Source: Sialis fuliginosa (Eukaryota > Arthropoda > Insecta > Megaloptera > Sialidae). Taken from it: 64,000 nt of DNA. Both the position numbers and the translations under genes were made by a program. The DNA is taken from the NCBI GenBank assembly GCA_961205875.1, contig OY540812.1, positions 16,306,001-16,370,000 of the forward strand, written 5' to 3'. Of the stretch, positions 11,011 through 23,061 are shown one piece after another (the stretch's first letter is position 1; every line of letters begins with the position of its first letter). The notes beneath the pieces were generated by a model that saw nothing but the letters and a program-made list of their open reading frames with translations, searched no databases and was not told the origin of the DNA.

Positions 11011-13842
11011 CTATAACGATTCCGAAATCCAATGAAAAAGTAATTCAGAACGACCAAATATCGAATATTTCTAATGATGTGGAGAAAAATGATTCCGAAA
11101 ACAAAGACTTATGCTCGTTTGATTATAAATACATCGGAGGTTTGATTTTCGCGATAGTTTGCGTTCTGTTTTCAGCGCTAGATGTTGGATCGGACATTTA
11201 TCTCGGATATATTTATTTTGTAAATAATCAGTATTGGCATGGCGGATTAACACTGCTTTTTGTTTATGTGGCTTCTTTTGCTAATGTTTGCGAATTTTAT
11301 AGAAGGTGAGTGCCAGAAGAATTCATCATCAAGTTAAATATTAAGTATACTATTTTGTAATGTAGTATTCAAAAGAAAAACAGGTCTGTTAATTGTATCG
11401 ATATTAAAAATATAATTATGCTCGACATTGTTTTAGAATGATTGTTTAAATATTAAAAAATCTCAATAATATATAGTCTGGTAAGAATAATTTTGTTTTA
11501 AATTTAAATTTTCAATATTTAAAGATTAAAATTGTGCACTAATTTTTCAAAATTATAAATCAGATATACAGGTAATTTCCACTTAACGAGATTCTCTGGG
11601 CAAGCCGTGTGCTATAGTCAAGACTCAACCATTGTCTCCACTTTACGAACTTCCGCTTAACGAGGAACCAATTAACTCGTAAAAGCATAAAATAAAATAA
11701 AATATAAATTCGAAAATAATGCGAATCTGGAATATTTGTTAAATATAATTTAGTTAATAGTATACTGATTTTACCATCTTTTCCCCAAAACAATTTTTTT
11801 GATGTCTGAAAATTTCCCACCCCCTCCTCTAATATTAACCGGACTATGCTTTTCTTACGTATTTTTGGGTACTGAAAACGAATTTTTGATGATAGTAAAA
11901 TTTTATGGTTGTTTAGCGATCTTTTATGTTTGCGAATTCGCGCAAAATACGTAAGAAAAACAAACCCGGTTTTGAATACACGACTTTTTTTCTTGTGGGG
12001 CTGTATAATTTATAAAAATAATTTAGTTTACTTTTAGGAAAACGTTCAATGACCAGAACATTTGGTTAAGATGGATAAGTTTGTCATTGATGTTCATTAC
12101 ATCAACTCCTGCAGTTATTATGGGTGGAATGGATTGTTGGATAAAACTGAAACGGAAGGAGAGTTCTACTTCAAATGAAACTTTGAATAAGCTTAGATAT
12201 CACGAAGCTTGTGTCGAGGCAGCTCCTCAACTCATTTTGCAGATCAGTGTTTTGTTAAACAATCTTCACGAATTAGAAAACTTCAATGTTTCGTTATTTG
12301 GTAAGTCTCTTAAATTTTTGAAATAATTAGTCATACATTATACTTATGAATTTATTTTTTGTTTCAGTTTTAGTACAAAGAATTTCTATTTTATCATCTT
12401 TCGTTATTATTACTCTAGCATTTGGTAGAATCGAAATTGTAGGTGTTGAAGGAGTATGCAAGAAATTCTTATTTTATTTATCGATGTTTTTAACAATAGG
12501 TAAGAAGCATTTATGCAAATTGATAGGAATTATTTGAATTTTTTGATTGATTTAAATTTTTGATAAGGTTTTTTTATAGCCAAGAAAAGAATTGCCTATC
12601 TTTAACGTATGATTGGGGATGTTATTTTGAATTTAAAAGTTTATTTGGTTACCTATGTTTTCTTGTGGGAATAACAACCTTCGAAAAACTATTCTTAATT
12701 AAAATAGTATTTGTTAAATTTTCTCAGGAATTTACTATGGTTAAATAAAGTAAATATTACTATTGTTTACTATTGAGCAATAATAATATGTCCAGGAACG
12801 TATGGATTTGGTTTATTTTTTATATATTATTGATTGATTTAGCATTTTAATATGATTAGACAATAGACAGATACATGATAATTGCAGTTGTTTATAAAAA
12901 TATCTTAATGATAATTAACTGCATAGTTATATTCAGTGTTGGGATCCTGAGAAGTTTCTCAATGTGTGTGGGGAGAGGTAATGAAAATTTTGGAAGGGAG
13001 GGGATAATTTTTTTCATTTCAATCTAAATTAGCGTTGTCTACACTAGTAGGATCTGAAAATCTAAATCGATTATCTACAGTCACACTAAATGCAAAATAA
13101 TAGCGCTAATAATTTTGTTTTTAACACATACGGTACGTTTTCTGGATTCAACACTGATCTCGGGTTGCATAAAGCAAAATTAACCACAATTAGTTAATCA
13201 GTTGTTTTCTAACCATAATTAATGTTAATTCTAAACTAAATATGATAATTTTTTACCTTATAAAATATCATAACCGTGATTGTTTTTTAATATTGACGTA
13301 ATAATGGTTTTAAAACAACTGATTAACTAATTGTGATTAATTTTGCTTTATGCAACCCAACGTGATTGTATTTTAATAAGGAAACATAAAAGTTAAGGAT
13401 ATACTAAGTTTTATGAGTAAAAATAAGAATAAAATTTAAAAATAACTCTCGTTAACGTTTTGTTACAGGTCCAAGAATACTCGCTCTTGCAATTCTTTTT
13501 AATCTGTACCCCCTCTACACATTGCCCGTTTTATTTATCCCAGCTGTCGTCCACGTACTTTTGTATTATTTGCTAGAAGGTGAGAAAAACTGGACTCAAT
13601 TAAGCTTTGTCCCATTAGCAAGCTTAATCTTCACATGGTTGCCACTAGCGGTAACCAACAAGTGGTTCCAAATACTTCCTTACAGTGTTTGCGTAGTTAT
13701 TCAGAACCTTACTGCATCCGTTTTATGGATTACTGAGAAAAAAGATAGTTTTTTGTACGAATTATTACCTGTGATATGTTTGTATCCTTATATTGTTGGA
13801 ATTTTGTTATCTAGTTTGTTTTTCGATCGTATAAAAAAATAA
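11011..13842 (+). CDS. XK-related membrane protein, XKR copy 1
   Basis: Visible coding exons are 11011-11305, 12038-12300, 12368-12499 and 13469-13842, joined in phases 2, 1 and 1. The product is a multi-pass plasma-membrane protein of the XK/XKR family, several vertebrate members of which (e.g. XKR8) help scramble phospholipids. Family marks are SALDVGSDIYLGYIYF in the first membrane segment, YHEACVEAAPQLILQ (the family's ETAPQL-type motif) and GPRILALAILF, followed by LSFVPLASLIFTWLPLAV and two final hydrophobic segments. It ends with FFDRIKK and has no long cytosolic tail. Unlike its three sisters, the first exon has no in-frame ATG: it begins at a good acceptor (TATTTTTCAG) and reads ITIPKSNEKVIQNDQ before the conserved part, so at least one more 5' exon must exist upstream. 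An AATAAA overlaps the stop codon (13838-13843). Confidence 0.85.
13162..13358. repeat. Palindromic MITE in XKR copy 1, intron 3
   Basis: Inverted repeat with arms of about 55 bases (GGGTTGCATAAAGCAAAATT and its complement) around an AT-rich centre. It is a small hairpin MITE about 110 bases before exon 4. Confidence 0.75.
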
Positions 13843-16530
13843 AGATTCGAACTTGTTTTGTATATGTGTGTTTTTTTAACTGATTGTTTTTAATATAATG
13901 AATAGAGCTACATATAAATAATATAACAATATCTTTAAACTAAAGTGAAAGGTAAATGTTTGTTTTAAATGGGAAAGATTGTACTTTTTGTTATCGTGAA
14001 TTTATTTTTAATTTGTTTTTTAATCGTTTTATAATTTACTGGGTGTCATATTTAAGGGTAATTTAGGGCACTTAAAAAATTAAATCAATTAATATTAGTC
14101 ACTAGTACTTTCGTCATTCATTATGTTTTTTTTCCTGACATTTTTTTCAAACCAAATCGCTTGCCTATAACGGTATGTGACATAGACATGGAGCATGAGA
14201 AAGATAGAAATGATTTGGGATATACTTGTCCTTATTTAAACAGAAGTGTATGTTTCATTTTTATTAAAAAAAGAGATAGATATATCCCGAATGCCATCGC
14301 ATCTCTCTCACTGTTTTGTTACACTATTATGTTAATACAGAATGCGCGGTCCATGCTCTATGTCTATGGGATGTAGATATATGTATTGTAATTTAAAGGT
14401 TAGTGTATTTTCAATACAATGTCTATTTTTTCACCAAACAGACACAATAAAACAAAATAGTTTTGATTTAAATAGATACCAGGTACGTATGTGGTATTTC
14501 TCTTTAACTATATATTATTGGTGGAAAATTGTATCTCGGTGGTGGACTAAGGAAAGTTGATATCCGGGGTGGAATATTAGTTATGCACCCCCTTCTCCCA
14601 AACTTTTTTTGAAAACCATATTTCACAAATATTTAAAAAAAAGTATATTTCGTAGCTACAATTGAATGACCTTTTGTTCGTTATTTCTCAAAAAATTCAA
14701 TTATTCACAGTACAAAAAGTTTATTTTTGTATGACACCCCTACTTATCTTGCCAATCCCCTGTACCTGGTATACCTACTGTAACCTTATAAACTTATAAC
14801 TTATGTCCTAATAAATATAAGATTTTGATGATTGTTAGTTTTCTCTGACTATGGAATATCGTTTTAACGTTAAATAAAAAAAGTCATGACTTGTATCATG
14901 TTTACCTTAGGTTGCTGACCCTTGATGTAATAAATGCGTATTTTATATTTTTACATGCATGATAAATAATATTTGAATATTGCGATACTAAATATAGGTA
15001 TGTTTACTTAAATTGTCAAGTACTTATGTGGGTCCCACTGAATAAATAATCTTTGCTTTTGCAAATGCACTACAGATATTTTGTGTAAATATTGTGATAA
15101 AACGTCTTTCGATATGGAATGATTATTTCAATTTTGATCAATATTATGTTATTGTTTTTATAATCTCAGGAACGTACTGGCATATATTTTATAAATATAA
15201 AATATAAAAAAAAATTATTTATCTATAATTAAAAATATTATAATTTAATTAAGTATTACACTGTGAATTTCAAGTATAAAAAGTAATATAGAGCTTAAAG
15301 ACTGCGTTGTCGTTTGGCACTTTTGCTACCATTAATGAAAAGTAGCATCATTTACACGGTGTTAATTCTCGAAGTCGAAGCTGCGACGCTACAGTGCTTT
15401 ATTATTTGCCAAGGCTTAAATGTAAATTAATAAAGCGTTTCTTAAGATTTATTATTATTTTTATTATTTAAAAAAAGTACTATCTATTATAAATCAATTA
15501 TAAAACATTTAAAATAAATGTAGGAGAAATACTTGAAATCTGATCTCTTTTAAATGGCTTTAAACCATCGCTTTTTATTTGGTATAGTGTTAAAATCAAC
15601 TTAGATACTATCGATTTTTTCTATCTCTTCATTTACCCCGCCCCTGCGTACATTTGAAGTGTAAATATTAAATATTTCTATATTAGGTATTAATTGTAAG
15701 TACATACATTCGCGTATACAATTAGCTTGCTTTATTATTGTAAGTCAGATGTAGGTAAGTGTTTATAATTTATTTATTATATATGTATACTATTTTTTTT
15801 TTTATTTTGTTATTTTTCCAACTGTACAGAATATAATTTCATTATTTATATAGTAGTACAAATAATTATAATTGCCAATGTAAAATATTTATTTGTACTA
15901 GTTCTTGGAGGACTCTTACATTTTTTTCAACTCCTATTGTCTACCACTTATACTGCTTGTGTGAGAGTGGGGTAAAAAGTATTGTCTCAGTGGGGGAATT
16001 TTATATTAAATATCTTAATAAAAAATAATTTGCATTTATAATTTATTTGATGCTCTTTCACTTGGTATTTCGCGCCCTGACTTCGATACTTTTAATATTT
16101 TTTTCAAAATAGGTTTTCAGGGGTTATACATAATATGTGTACAGTACATACTATTTTATTAATAAAAACGATCGTGGAAAATACATTAACGCGAAATAGA
16201 CAAAGTTAATAAAAATTGGTATAAACATTAATATTGAAAATAATAATCGAAAGTGTTACATTCATTTTTATCAATAAAAACGGAAGCACACGAAATTCAT
16301 TATTTTGATTATTCGATATTATTTTATTGGAAATCAAAAGAATAGAAAATGCAGATGAAATTTGGGGCCTATTGGGCCTATTAGGTAATCTGCCACTGTA
16401 CACAAGGTTAAAAACGTCATTTATTGCTTAAATAATTATTTTTTGGAAAAAAATAAGATTATAGTTTTTGATGCAAATGTACATTACATTACATTAATTA
16501 ATTACAGGAGCAATATATAATTTATGATCA
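13843..16530. other. Intergenic DNA between XKR copies 1 and 2
   Basis: AT-rich with no coding exon seen. At 14181-14368 a short inverted repeat (ACATAGACATGGAGCATG / CATGCTCTATGTCTATG) marks a small MITE. A slightly GC-richer patch at 15300-15420 could hold the start site and 5' UTR of copy 2, but nothing in it is decisive. An acceptor-like TTAATTACAG at 16498-16507 precedes the copy 2 start codon, so its first coding exon probably follows a 5' UTR intron. Confidence 0.5.
14181..14368. repeat. Small terminal-inverted-repeat MITE
   Basis: TIRs of about 17 bases (CATAGACATGGAGCATG / CATGCTCTATGTCTATG) enclose an AGAGATAGATATATCCCGAA block. No coding capacity. Confidence 0.5.
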
Positions 16531-19500
16531 ATGCAAAAAACAAAAATGCTCGAAAAAAACGACATAAAAGAAAATGATAGAGATAGCATATATCTATCAA
16601 AATGTGAATTTGGAGGGTTCGTTTGGTCAATAGCTTGTGTTATATTATCAGCAGTAGATGTTGGATCTGGCATGTATCTTGGCTGTCTTTATTTTTTAAA
16701 CAATCAATATTTGTACGGCGGATTAACGTTGATTTTTGTTTATTTGGCATCATTGACCTATCTTTGCGAATTATGTAGAACGTGAGTATTACAAAAACTA
16801 AAGTAACAAGTTATTTAAGAGTCTCAGAAACTAAAACAATGAACTTTGTATACTCAACTATTTTTTTACATAATTTTGAAATAACACGGTCCACTAAATA
16901 AAACAAATACACCCTTTTTACACGAATTTTTGTTCCAACATGAATTCCAAAAAAATTAAAATTTTTAGTGTCTTACATAGACTTAAATAATAAATTTAAA
17001 AAATGTAAAAATGCATAATTTCTTTACACGTTTTTTTTTCGTTGAAAATCTATCTGCGTGTAAAAAAAGAGTTGAGTATATCTATATAAAACAGACAGAC
17101 TTTTTTATTGAAATTTAAGTTGAATGGGAGATTTTTAACTTTAGAAAATATAAATAAAAATAGATAATAAGAAATAAGACGAGACGGAATTATGGTCTCC
17201 AAATTTTTATCTGGTAGTCTCGTTTCATAGTAAAAAATGTAATAAACATTAAACACCAACATTTCTTGCTATCAGAGCCGGTCCTAGGGTTAGCGGGGCT
17301 GTGTACCAAAATAAATGCGGGCCGGAAAAAAATTACTTTTGTTTACCTATTAAAGATACACGATCCTATTTCAAAATTATTAAAATCGTATGTAAAGGGA
17401 AGGGGTGACACCCCAAAATATATATTTTTTGTAGATATTTCAAGAAAGACACATGTTACGTGAAAATTTTATAGAATCTTTTTTGTAGAGCATTAAATTT
17501 TTTATAATACAGATCACCACAACGTTTGTTGTAAAATATTCTCTTACAAAGATTTATCTCAATTTACTTTAAAAAATCGTCATTTTTTTACAATCGTTAA
17601 ATGTCATTTTGACGTTTGCATAGCAGAAAGAAATTAAATTTAGATTAAAATTGTCAAAAAATTAAAAATATACGAAAAAAAGCTTAAAATCTCAAATTAA
17701 TATTTAATAATATTAACCAATGGCAGGCAGTTCATTTGAATACTTTGTCGATTTTTATTTAAATTGTTCAATAATTAACTATACCTTTGGTGAATTTAGC
17801 ACGAGGAAGCACTGTGCATTTACTTGACAGATATTTTTTTCCTATTGTCTATTTGACTGGACTAAAAATAATTTTAAAGTTTTGTCAACTGAGTCTCTGA
17901 TTAATATATTTAGAAAGGTTACCTATGTACCTATGTAGGTACAACAAATAAATTTTGCTATCATTTTCTAAACTTCAAATCAATTTTGTTTTCATTTTAG
18001 TAATATATTTAAAAATCTTAACACTTCTACGAGATGGATTATTTTAATATTACTATTAACAATACCAGTTTCTGGTATTTCTCTGAGATTATATGATTTT
18101 TGGAAGAAATTAAATAGTAAGAATAACTATACTAAAGAATTGATTGAGTTTAAGTATCACAAGGCTTGTGTTCAGGCAGCTCCACAACTCATGTTACAGA
18201 TTTATGTCATGTTGGATAACGTTCAAGAATTACAACAATTCAGTGTTTCATTAATTGGTTAGTGGTTTTAATTTAAAATCTATTTTTCAATTTAATTTGT
18301 ATATTCTTTTCGAATTCATATTTTTGTTTTGTTCAAGTTCTCGTACAAAGGACATCTATTATATCAACTTTAATTGCTATTACTATAACTTTCTGTAAAA
18401 TAGAAGGTCAAGAGGTTGAAGGAACATGCAAGACATTTATTTTGTATTTATCTTTTATTTTAACTATAGGTATGGTTTATAGCAAAAATCATTATTTTAT
18501 TGTATACGCCATTATCTCGTTGTTATAATTATTACATTTACATATTTAAAATGAACAAAATTTAAAAAAAAATCGCTTTGATAAGTACATTCGCAGATAA
18601 AATTTATAATTTAAATGCATATGCATCATTTTTTTCAAAAATTAAAATACTCATAATTTTGCGAAATGATGAATGAAACATGTATTATTTGAGTAAGTTT
18701 GACAATATATAAGAATATGGTTTTTCTCTGATAGAGTATAATTGACTAATCGCAAAAATAATCCATGCATATGTATACAGGATCTCCCGTAAACACACGG
18801 ACACATTTTCAGGAGTTGTCAAAGACATTAAAAAAATCCCTTTTTGTTAATAAACCTATGTCTGCAAACGAGCCGTTATAGCAGTAAAGCAAAAGAAAGG
18901 ACCCCGCATAAAAGCATTGGTTATATTTTTTTGTAACTTGGGAAAATGATCAAAATTTGTAATGGGTTTAACCTACGAAAAGCCATAATTTCAGCTCCAG
19001 GGGCGACCAAACATTTTATATTTATGTTTATTTTTATCTTTATCTCCTGAAGGATCTACTTATAGAAAAATTTGTAAAGAGTGAAAATTTCTTTGGATTA
19101 ATCAAACAATATAAAAAATAATTTTCTGAATTTTTTATAACATTTATTCATTTTGTTTTTATTTTTTGCAAATTTTTCTAAAAGTAGACCCTTCAGGAAT
19201 TAAAAATAAATATAAACATGAAATTATGTATTAAACATAACATTTTTCGATGCCCTCTGGATCAAAAATTATGGATTTTCGTAGATTGTACCCATTACAA
19301 CTTTTGATTAGCACACTTTGAACTATCATATCTACAAAAAATTTCAACCAAAAGTTAAAATTCATTGCATTCTTGTGGAGTCCCTTCTTATGCTTTACTG
19401 TTTAAACGGCTCATTTGCGGATATGGGTTTATTAACAAAAAGTGATTATTTTAATATCCTCGATAACTCCTGAAAGTTTTTCGGTATGTTTACAGGACAC

Positions 19501-19995
19501 CCTGTATGTAGGTTTTAACATTGCTAGTTTATTATTTAAGTTAATATTAGGGCTATTGAAATTGATAATTTTTACGTTTCAGGCTCAAGAATACTTGGAT
19601 TAGCTATTCTCTTTAATCTGCATCCTTATTATGTTTTACCAATCTTAATTATTCAGGGAGCAGGTCATACAATTTTTTACTGGGTTCTAGAAAGTCAGAC
19701 AAACTGGGCAAGGTTAAGTTTTGTCCCATTAGCGAGCATAATATTCACATGGCTGCCATTAGCGGTCATCAACAAGTGGTACCTGATACTTCCCTACAGT
19801 GTTTGTGTAGTTGTGCAGAACCTAATTGCATCCATCTTATGGATTACTGAGAAAAATGAAACTTTTTTCTACGATTTAATAGCTGTATTAAGTTTCTATC
19901 CGTATATTGTTGGTCTTATTTTATCTACTCTCATCTTTTACCGTACCCCGAGAATTAGTTATGATGAAGAGGAAGCACATCAAATATTGAAGTAA
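16531..19995 (+). CDS. XK-related membrane protein, XKR copy 2
   Basis: Exons 16531-16781, 18001-18257, 18338-18469 and 19583-19995 join to 351 codons (350 aa) with no interruption. The start could be 16531 or the in-frame ATG at 16546, which aligns with the MPEK start of copies 3 and 4. Family motifs are SAVDVGSGMYLGCLYF, YHKACVQAAPQLMLQ and LSFVPLASIIFTWLPLAV. It differs from its sisters at usually conserved spots: Gly replaces Asp in VGS(D)MY, and VQAAPQL replaces VEAAPQL. It alone has a longer C-terminus with an acidic run (SYDEEEAHQILK). The exon 3 acceptor is a weak TTCAAG instead of TTTCAG. AATAAA is at 20010. Intron 1 holds repeat R2 and intron 3 holds foldback F3. Four to six membrane passes are evident; the exact topology was not computed. 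Confidence 0.88.
17272..17835 (+). repeat. Dispersed repeat R2, copy a (hAT-like end)
   Basis: Begins CAGAGCCGGTCCTAGGGTT, resembling hAT termini, and runs to the block GAAGCACTGTGC. The stretch with AAAAAATCGTCATTTTTTTA and GTCATTTTGACGTTTGCAT recurs in reverse orientation at 50400-50830. It lies in intron 1 of XKR copy 2. No coding capacity. Confidence 0.6.
18777..19505. mobile_element. Foldback element F3 in XKR copy 2, intron 3
   Basis: Imperfect foldback of about 730 bp. The ends are ACAGGATCTCCCGTAAACA and TGTTTACAGGACACCCTGT. Paired inner blocks include AAACCTATGTCTGCAAACGA and its complement near 19410-19435. The ACAGG...CCTGT ends resemble those of F1, F2 and F4 while the arms are unrelated. 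Confidence 0.75.
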
Positions 19996-20731
19996 TATAA
20001 AGTTTTCAGAATAAAAATTTACGTATTATTGTTTTAAATATATGCGTCAAATTTTGCCATTAAAAAGGACCTAAAAGTTACTTAAGTAATAAAATTCAAA
20101 ATTGTAAACATAATAAAAAAATTTAATTAAAAATTAATAAATCAAAATTATGAAATAACAATTTGAAAACAGAAGTTATCAATGAAATACTCTCCAGAAG
20201 TCAATATGTGTTTAAACAATTGACTAACGGACGTTATTACATTGTTCTGTGCAGATTTTTTTACAGAGTAATGTGATTTTAATAAAAGAAAATGAATGTA
20301 TCGTTTTTTGTAAATATTGTGGTGTTAAAAAATATTTTAATCTGTAAATATCAACAACAGTATAATTAATTAGAGATTTCAGAAAGAAATTTTCGAATAT
20401 TTGATAACTAATGATTGATGATCATTAAAAAATTATGTTAGTACTTATTTGATATCTTTTTTTAGTTTTAGTAACCATTTATCATTTTGTGTATTTATTT
20501 TGAAAATAAAAAGTTCAAAACTTAAAAACAAAACAATATTTGGTAGATACATTGTCAGTAATTTCTCTTTAAAATGTGTGAAAGGAAATTAATAAAATGT
20601 CGAGGAGGATATAGAATAGTATATACTATAGTAGTATATTATTAAAATTATTTATTTTTTAAGCTTATACAAAGGATAAAAAAGGTGTCAGAACAAACGA
20701 AACAATTATACATTTTGGGAATTTACGTTTT

Positions 20732-20998
20732 CAGTGGTGTAACCAGCCTTGAGGGGGGTACCTCCTTCCACCCTCTGTATTATAACCAACGAGGGCCCAT
20801 ATGATTATACCATATAATATATGTTTATTATATTATTATTATTATATAATATAATGCTTATACCTACTATGTAATGAGTTTACGAATAAAGAATTATTAT
20901 TATTATTATTATGTAATTTTGTAAAAAAAGAATAAAATTATTATTATTATAGTATTATATATCAATGGCTTCCTTTAAAAAATCCTGGTTCACCACTG
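20732..20998. repeat. hAT-like MITE
   Basis: Ends CAGTGGTGTAACCAGCC and CTGGTTCACCACTG form a terminal inverted repeat of about 14 bases. The interior is a TTA-rich microsatellite. No clean target duplication is visible. Confidence 0.55.
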
Positions 20999-22151
20999 GA
21001 TTTGTCAAGTTTAACGTTTAATAACGCTACAATAATTATAAAGATTGGAATTTGTACGATATGGTGTGGGTGAATTGATGTTCTGATGTATTTTATTCAA
21101 TTATTTCATATTTTAATTATTCTTTATTATTATTTGTTTGCATTTTTAAAGCAATAAATTATTATTGCTATTTTATATTTTAAACATTAGCAAAATCATT
21201 ATATCCTATTATATTAACATTTCAATAAATAAAATAAAATTAAATAAAATGCAGTCATAAATTTGAATCATCAAAAATTTTGTTTTTATGATGTAATTAT
21301 TTCAGTGTTTTATTTGTATTAAAAATGTTCAAAATAAAACAACATTTTGCGGTTTGCTTAAAATAGCGTGGAATTATCCATGTGTAAAATATTTATATAT
21401 AAGTATTATAAATGTAATCATTTGATAACCAATTTTTTTGACTTACATTATCTGGTAATCATGCTACTTTTAGAAATATAATGAATTTAGTAACTTTGCT
21501 CTCCTAGGTAGACTTCGAGGGTGGGCATTGGGCACGTGTTATACCCAATTTGAAAGTGATTATTTTAAAATAGAATTTAGTTGAAGAAAATTGTGAAATT
21601 TAAACTCTATTTATGTTACTTTAATAAGGCGATATTTTTGATTTATTTATAACTCAAATAATTCTATCAAACTATTTATTTTACTAACTGGATTTCCCGG
21701 CGTTATTTGGATGGATGCCGGGATGTCACCTAACCCAAATGAATCTACTATATATAGGTAGCGAATATATATTTTTATATGTATATCTAACAGTTTTGGT
21801 AACGTACCTACTGCATAATAAACAAGGGGTTAATAATTTAGTTCACATCAATTAATTATTGATTGTTTATATATTTAATTTTTTTGTTATTAAAGTTATG
21901 TATATTTTTTTCGAAGTTGAAATCTAAAATTACTGGACAAAAAGACTGCACGCCGAGACGGTTTCGGTCAGATCAATAATATAATTAAATTAAAGTATAT
22001 AAGATTCGTTAAAATGGAAAAAAATATTTTTATAGTATACAAGACGAGATCGGTTTAATTTGATAGTTTACTGTGTGCTGCCTTACTTATGTAGTTATTC
22101 GGGTTTTTAATGGATATAATTCTGGGGTTATTTTGATTCACCTCTCTAATT

Positions 22152-22293
22152 CAGTTCTCTGGTTATATGTTAGTGTAGTTAAGCGATTTCTAAGCATACA
22201 TGAAATGGTACATTGATGGAAGGGTGGCTCCTGCCACGTTACTTAAAATCATTTAGCTCCGTTGCAGTACGAACGTCACTATACGTCATCAAG
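22152..22293 (+). promoter_or_regulatory. Candidate start site and non-coding first exon of XKR copy 3
   Basis: A TTCAGTTC at 22150-22157 fits the arthropod initiator (TCAGT). It is followed by a GC-richer 140-base stretch ending in a strong donor, CATCAAG|GTAAGT (exon end 22293). No long coding frame spans it, so it would be 5' UTR spliced to the exon carrying the ATG at 23062. This is inferred from signals only. Confidence 0.28.
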
Positions 22294-22337
22294 GTAAGTT
22301 GACGTGCAGGCAATAGTTTATAGTTAATATGTATTAT

Positions 22338-22805
22338 GTACTATGGGTTTCAGAAGTCGTCTGCCACCCTAAAGGTCAGAAGCGCTTACAATAGACTCAA
22401 AAATATTAAGACAAACATAATCGGTTATCTTTTTCTAGAGCGGAGTTTATATAGTTACATCATTTAAATAATAACACAAATATACGTACATTTCATTTAT
22501 TAATTTTATATCAAGTTTAACATATTTAAATTCTAAAATTCGGAATATCAAATATTTATTGCCACAAAATTTACTTATTATACAGTTTTCAATAGATTAC
22601 ATAATAATTTAATCGCACAAATATATATGAGTACTATAAACGAAGAGTACTTCTTTATTTAGCAAATGAGTTTCAAATATCTGTCTTTGTTTAGTATATG
22701 GAGAAATGATTTAAATATTATAATAAAAAATGGGAGGAGCTTACTAAGTTTATGATACGCGAATTTGAATGAAAACTGTTCGACCACTTCTGCATTAGAC
22801 TTTAC
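22338..22805 (+). repeat. Dispersed repeat R3, copy a
   Basis: About 470 bases match 59479-59928 in the same orientation, with long shared blocks (TGTACTATGGG, AATATTAAGACAAACAT, ATATCAAGTTTAACATATTT, GAATTTGAATGAAAACTG). The type is unknown: no TIR, no coding. Confidence 0.75.
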
Positions 22806-23061
22806 ATGATATTTTTAAACAAGCTTCAAGTGTTTACAGATATGACTGACATATGAAGCCAGAACCCCTCCACATACGAGAGTAGGAGAAATTAGCCAGT
22901 ACTACAGATAAGCATCAGCTTTCTGACAACCATGTGCGAATAATTTTAAAATATCTTGAAGATTATTAGCGTGAAGATCTATAATATACGAATAAGTCAA
23001 AAATGCAAAAAAACATTTGTACAAAAAATAAAAGAAGAGTTTGTTTAATTTCCAATCAAAG

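Larger units (their letters stand above)
19996..23061. other. Intergenic DNA between XKR copies 2 and 3
   Basis: AT-rich, with TTA/TAT microsatellite tracts at 20820-20960. It holds a hAT-like MITE (20732-20998), a repeat shared with the receptor intron (22338-22805) and a possible non-coding first exon of copy 3 (22152-22293). No protein-coding exon is seen. Confidence 0.5.
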
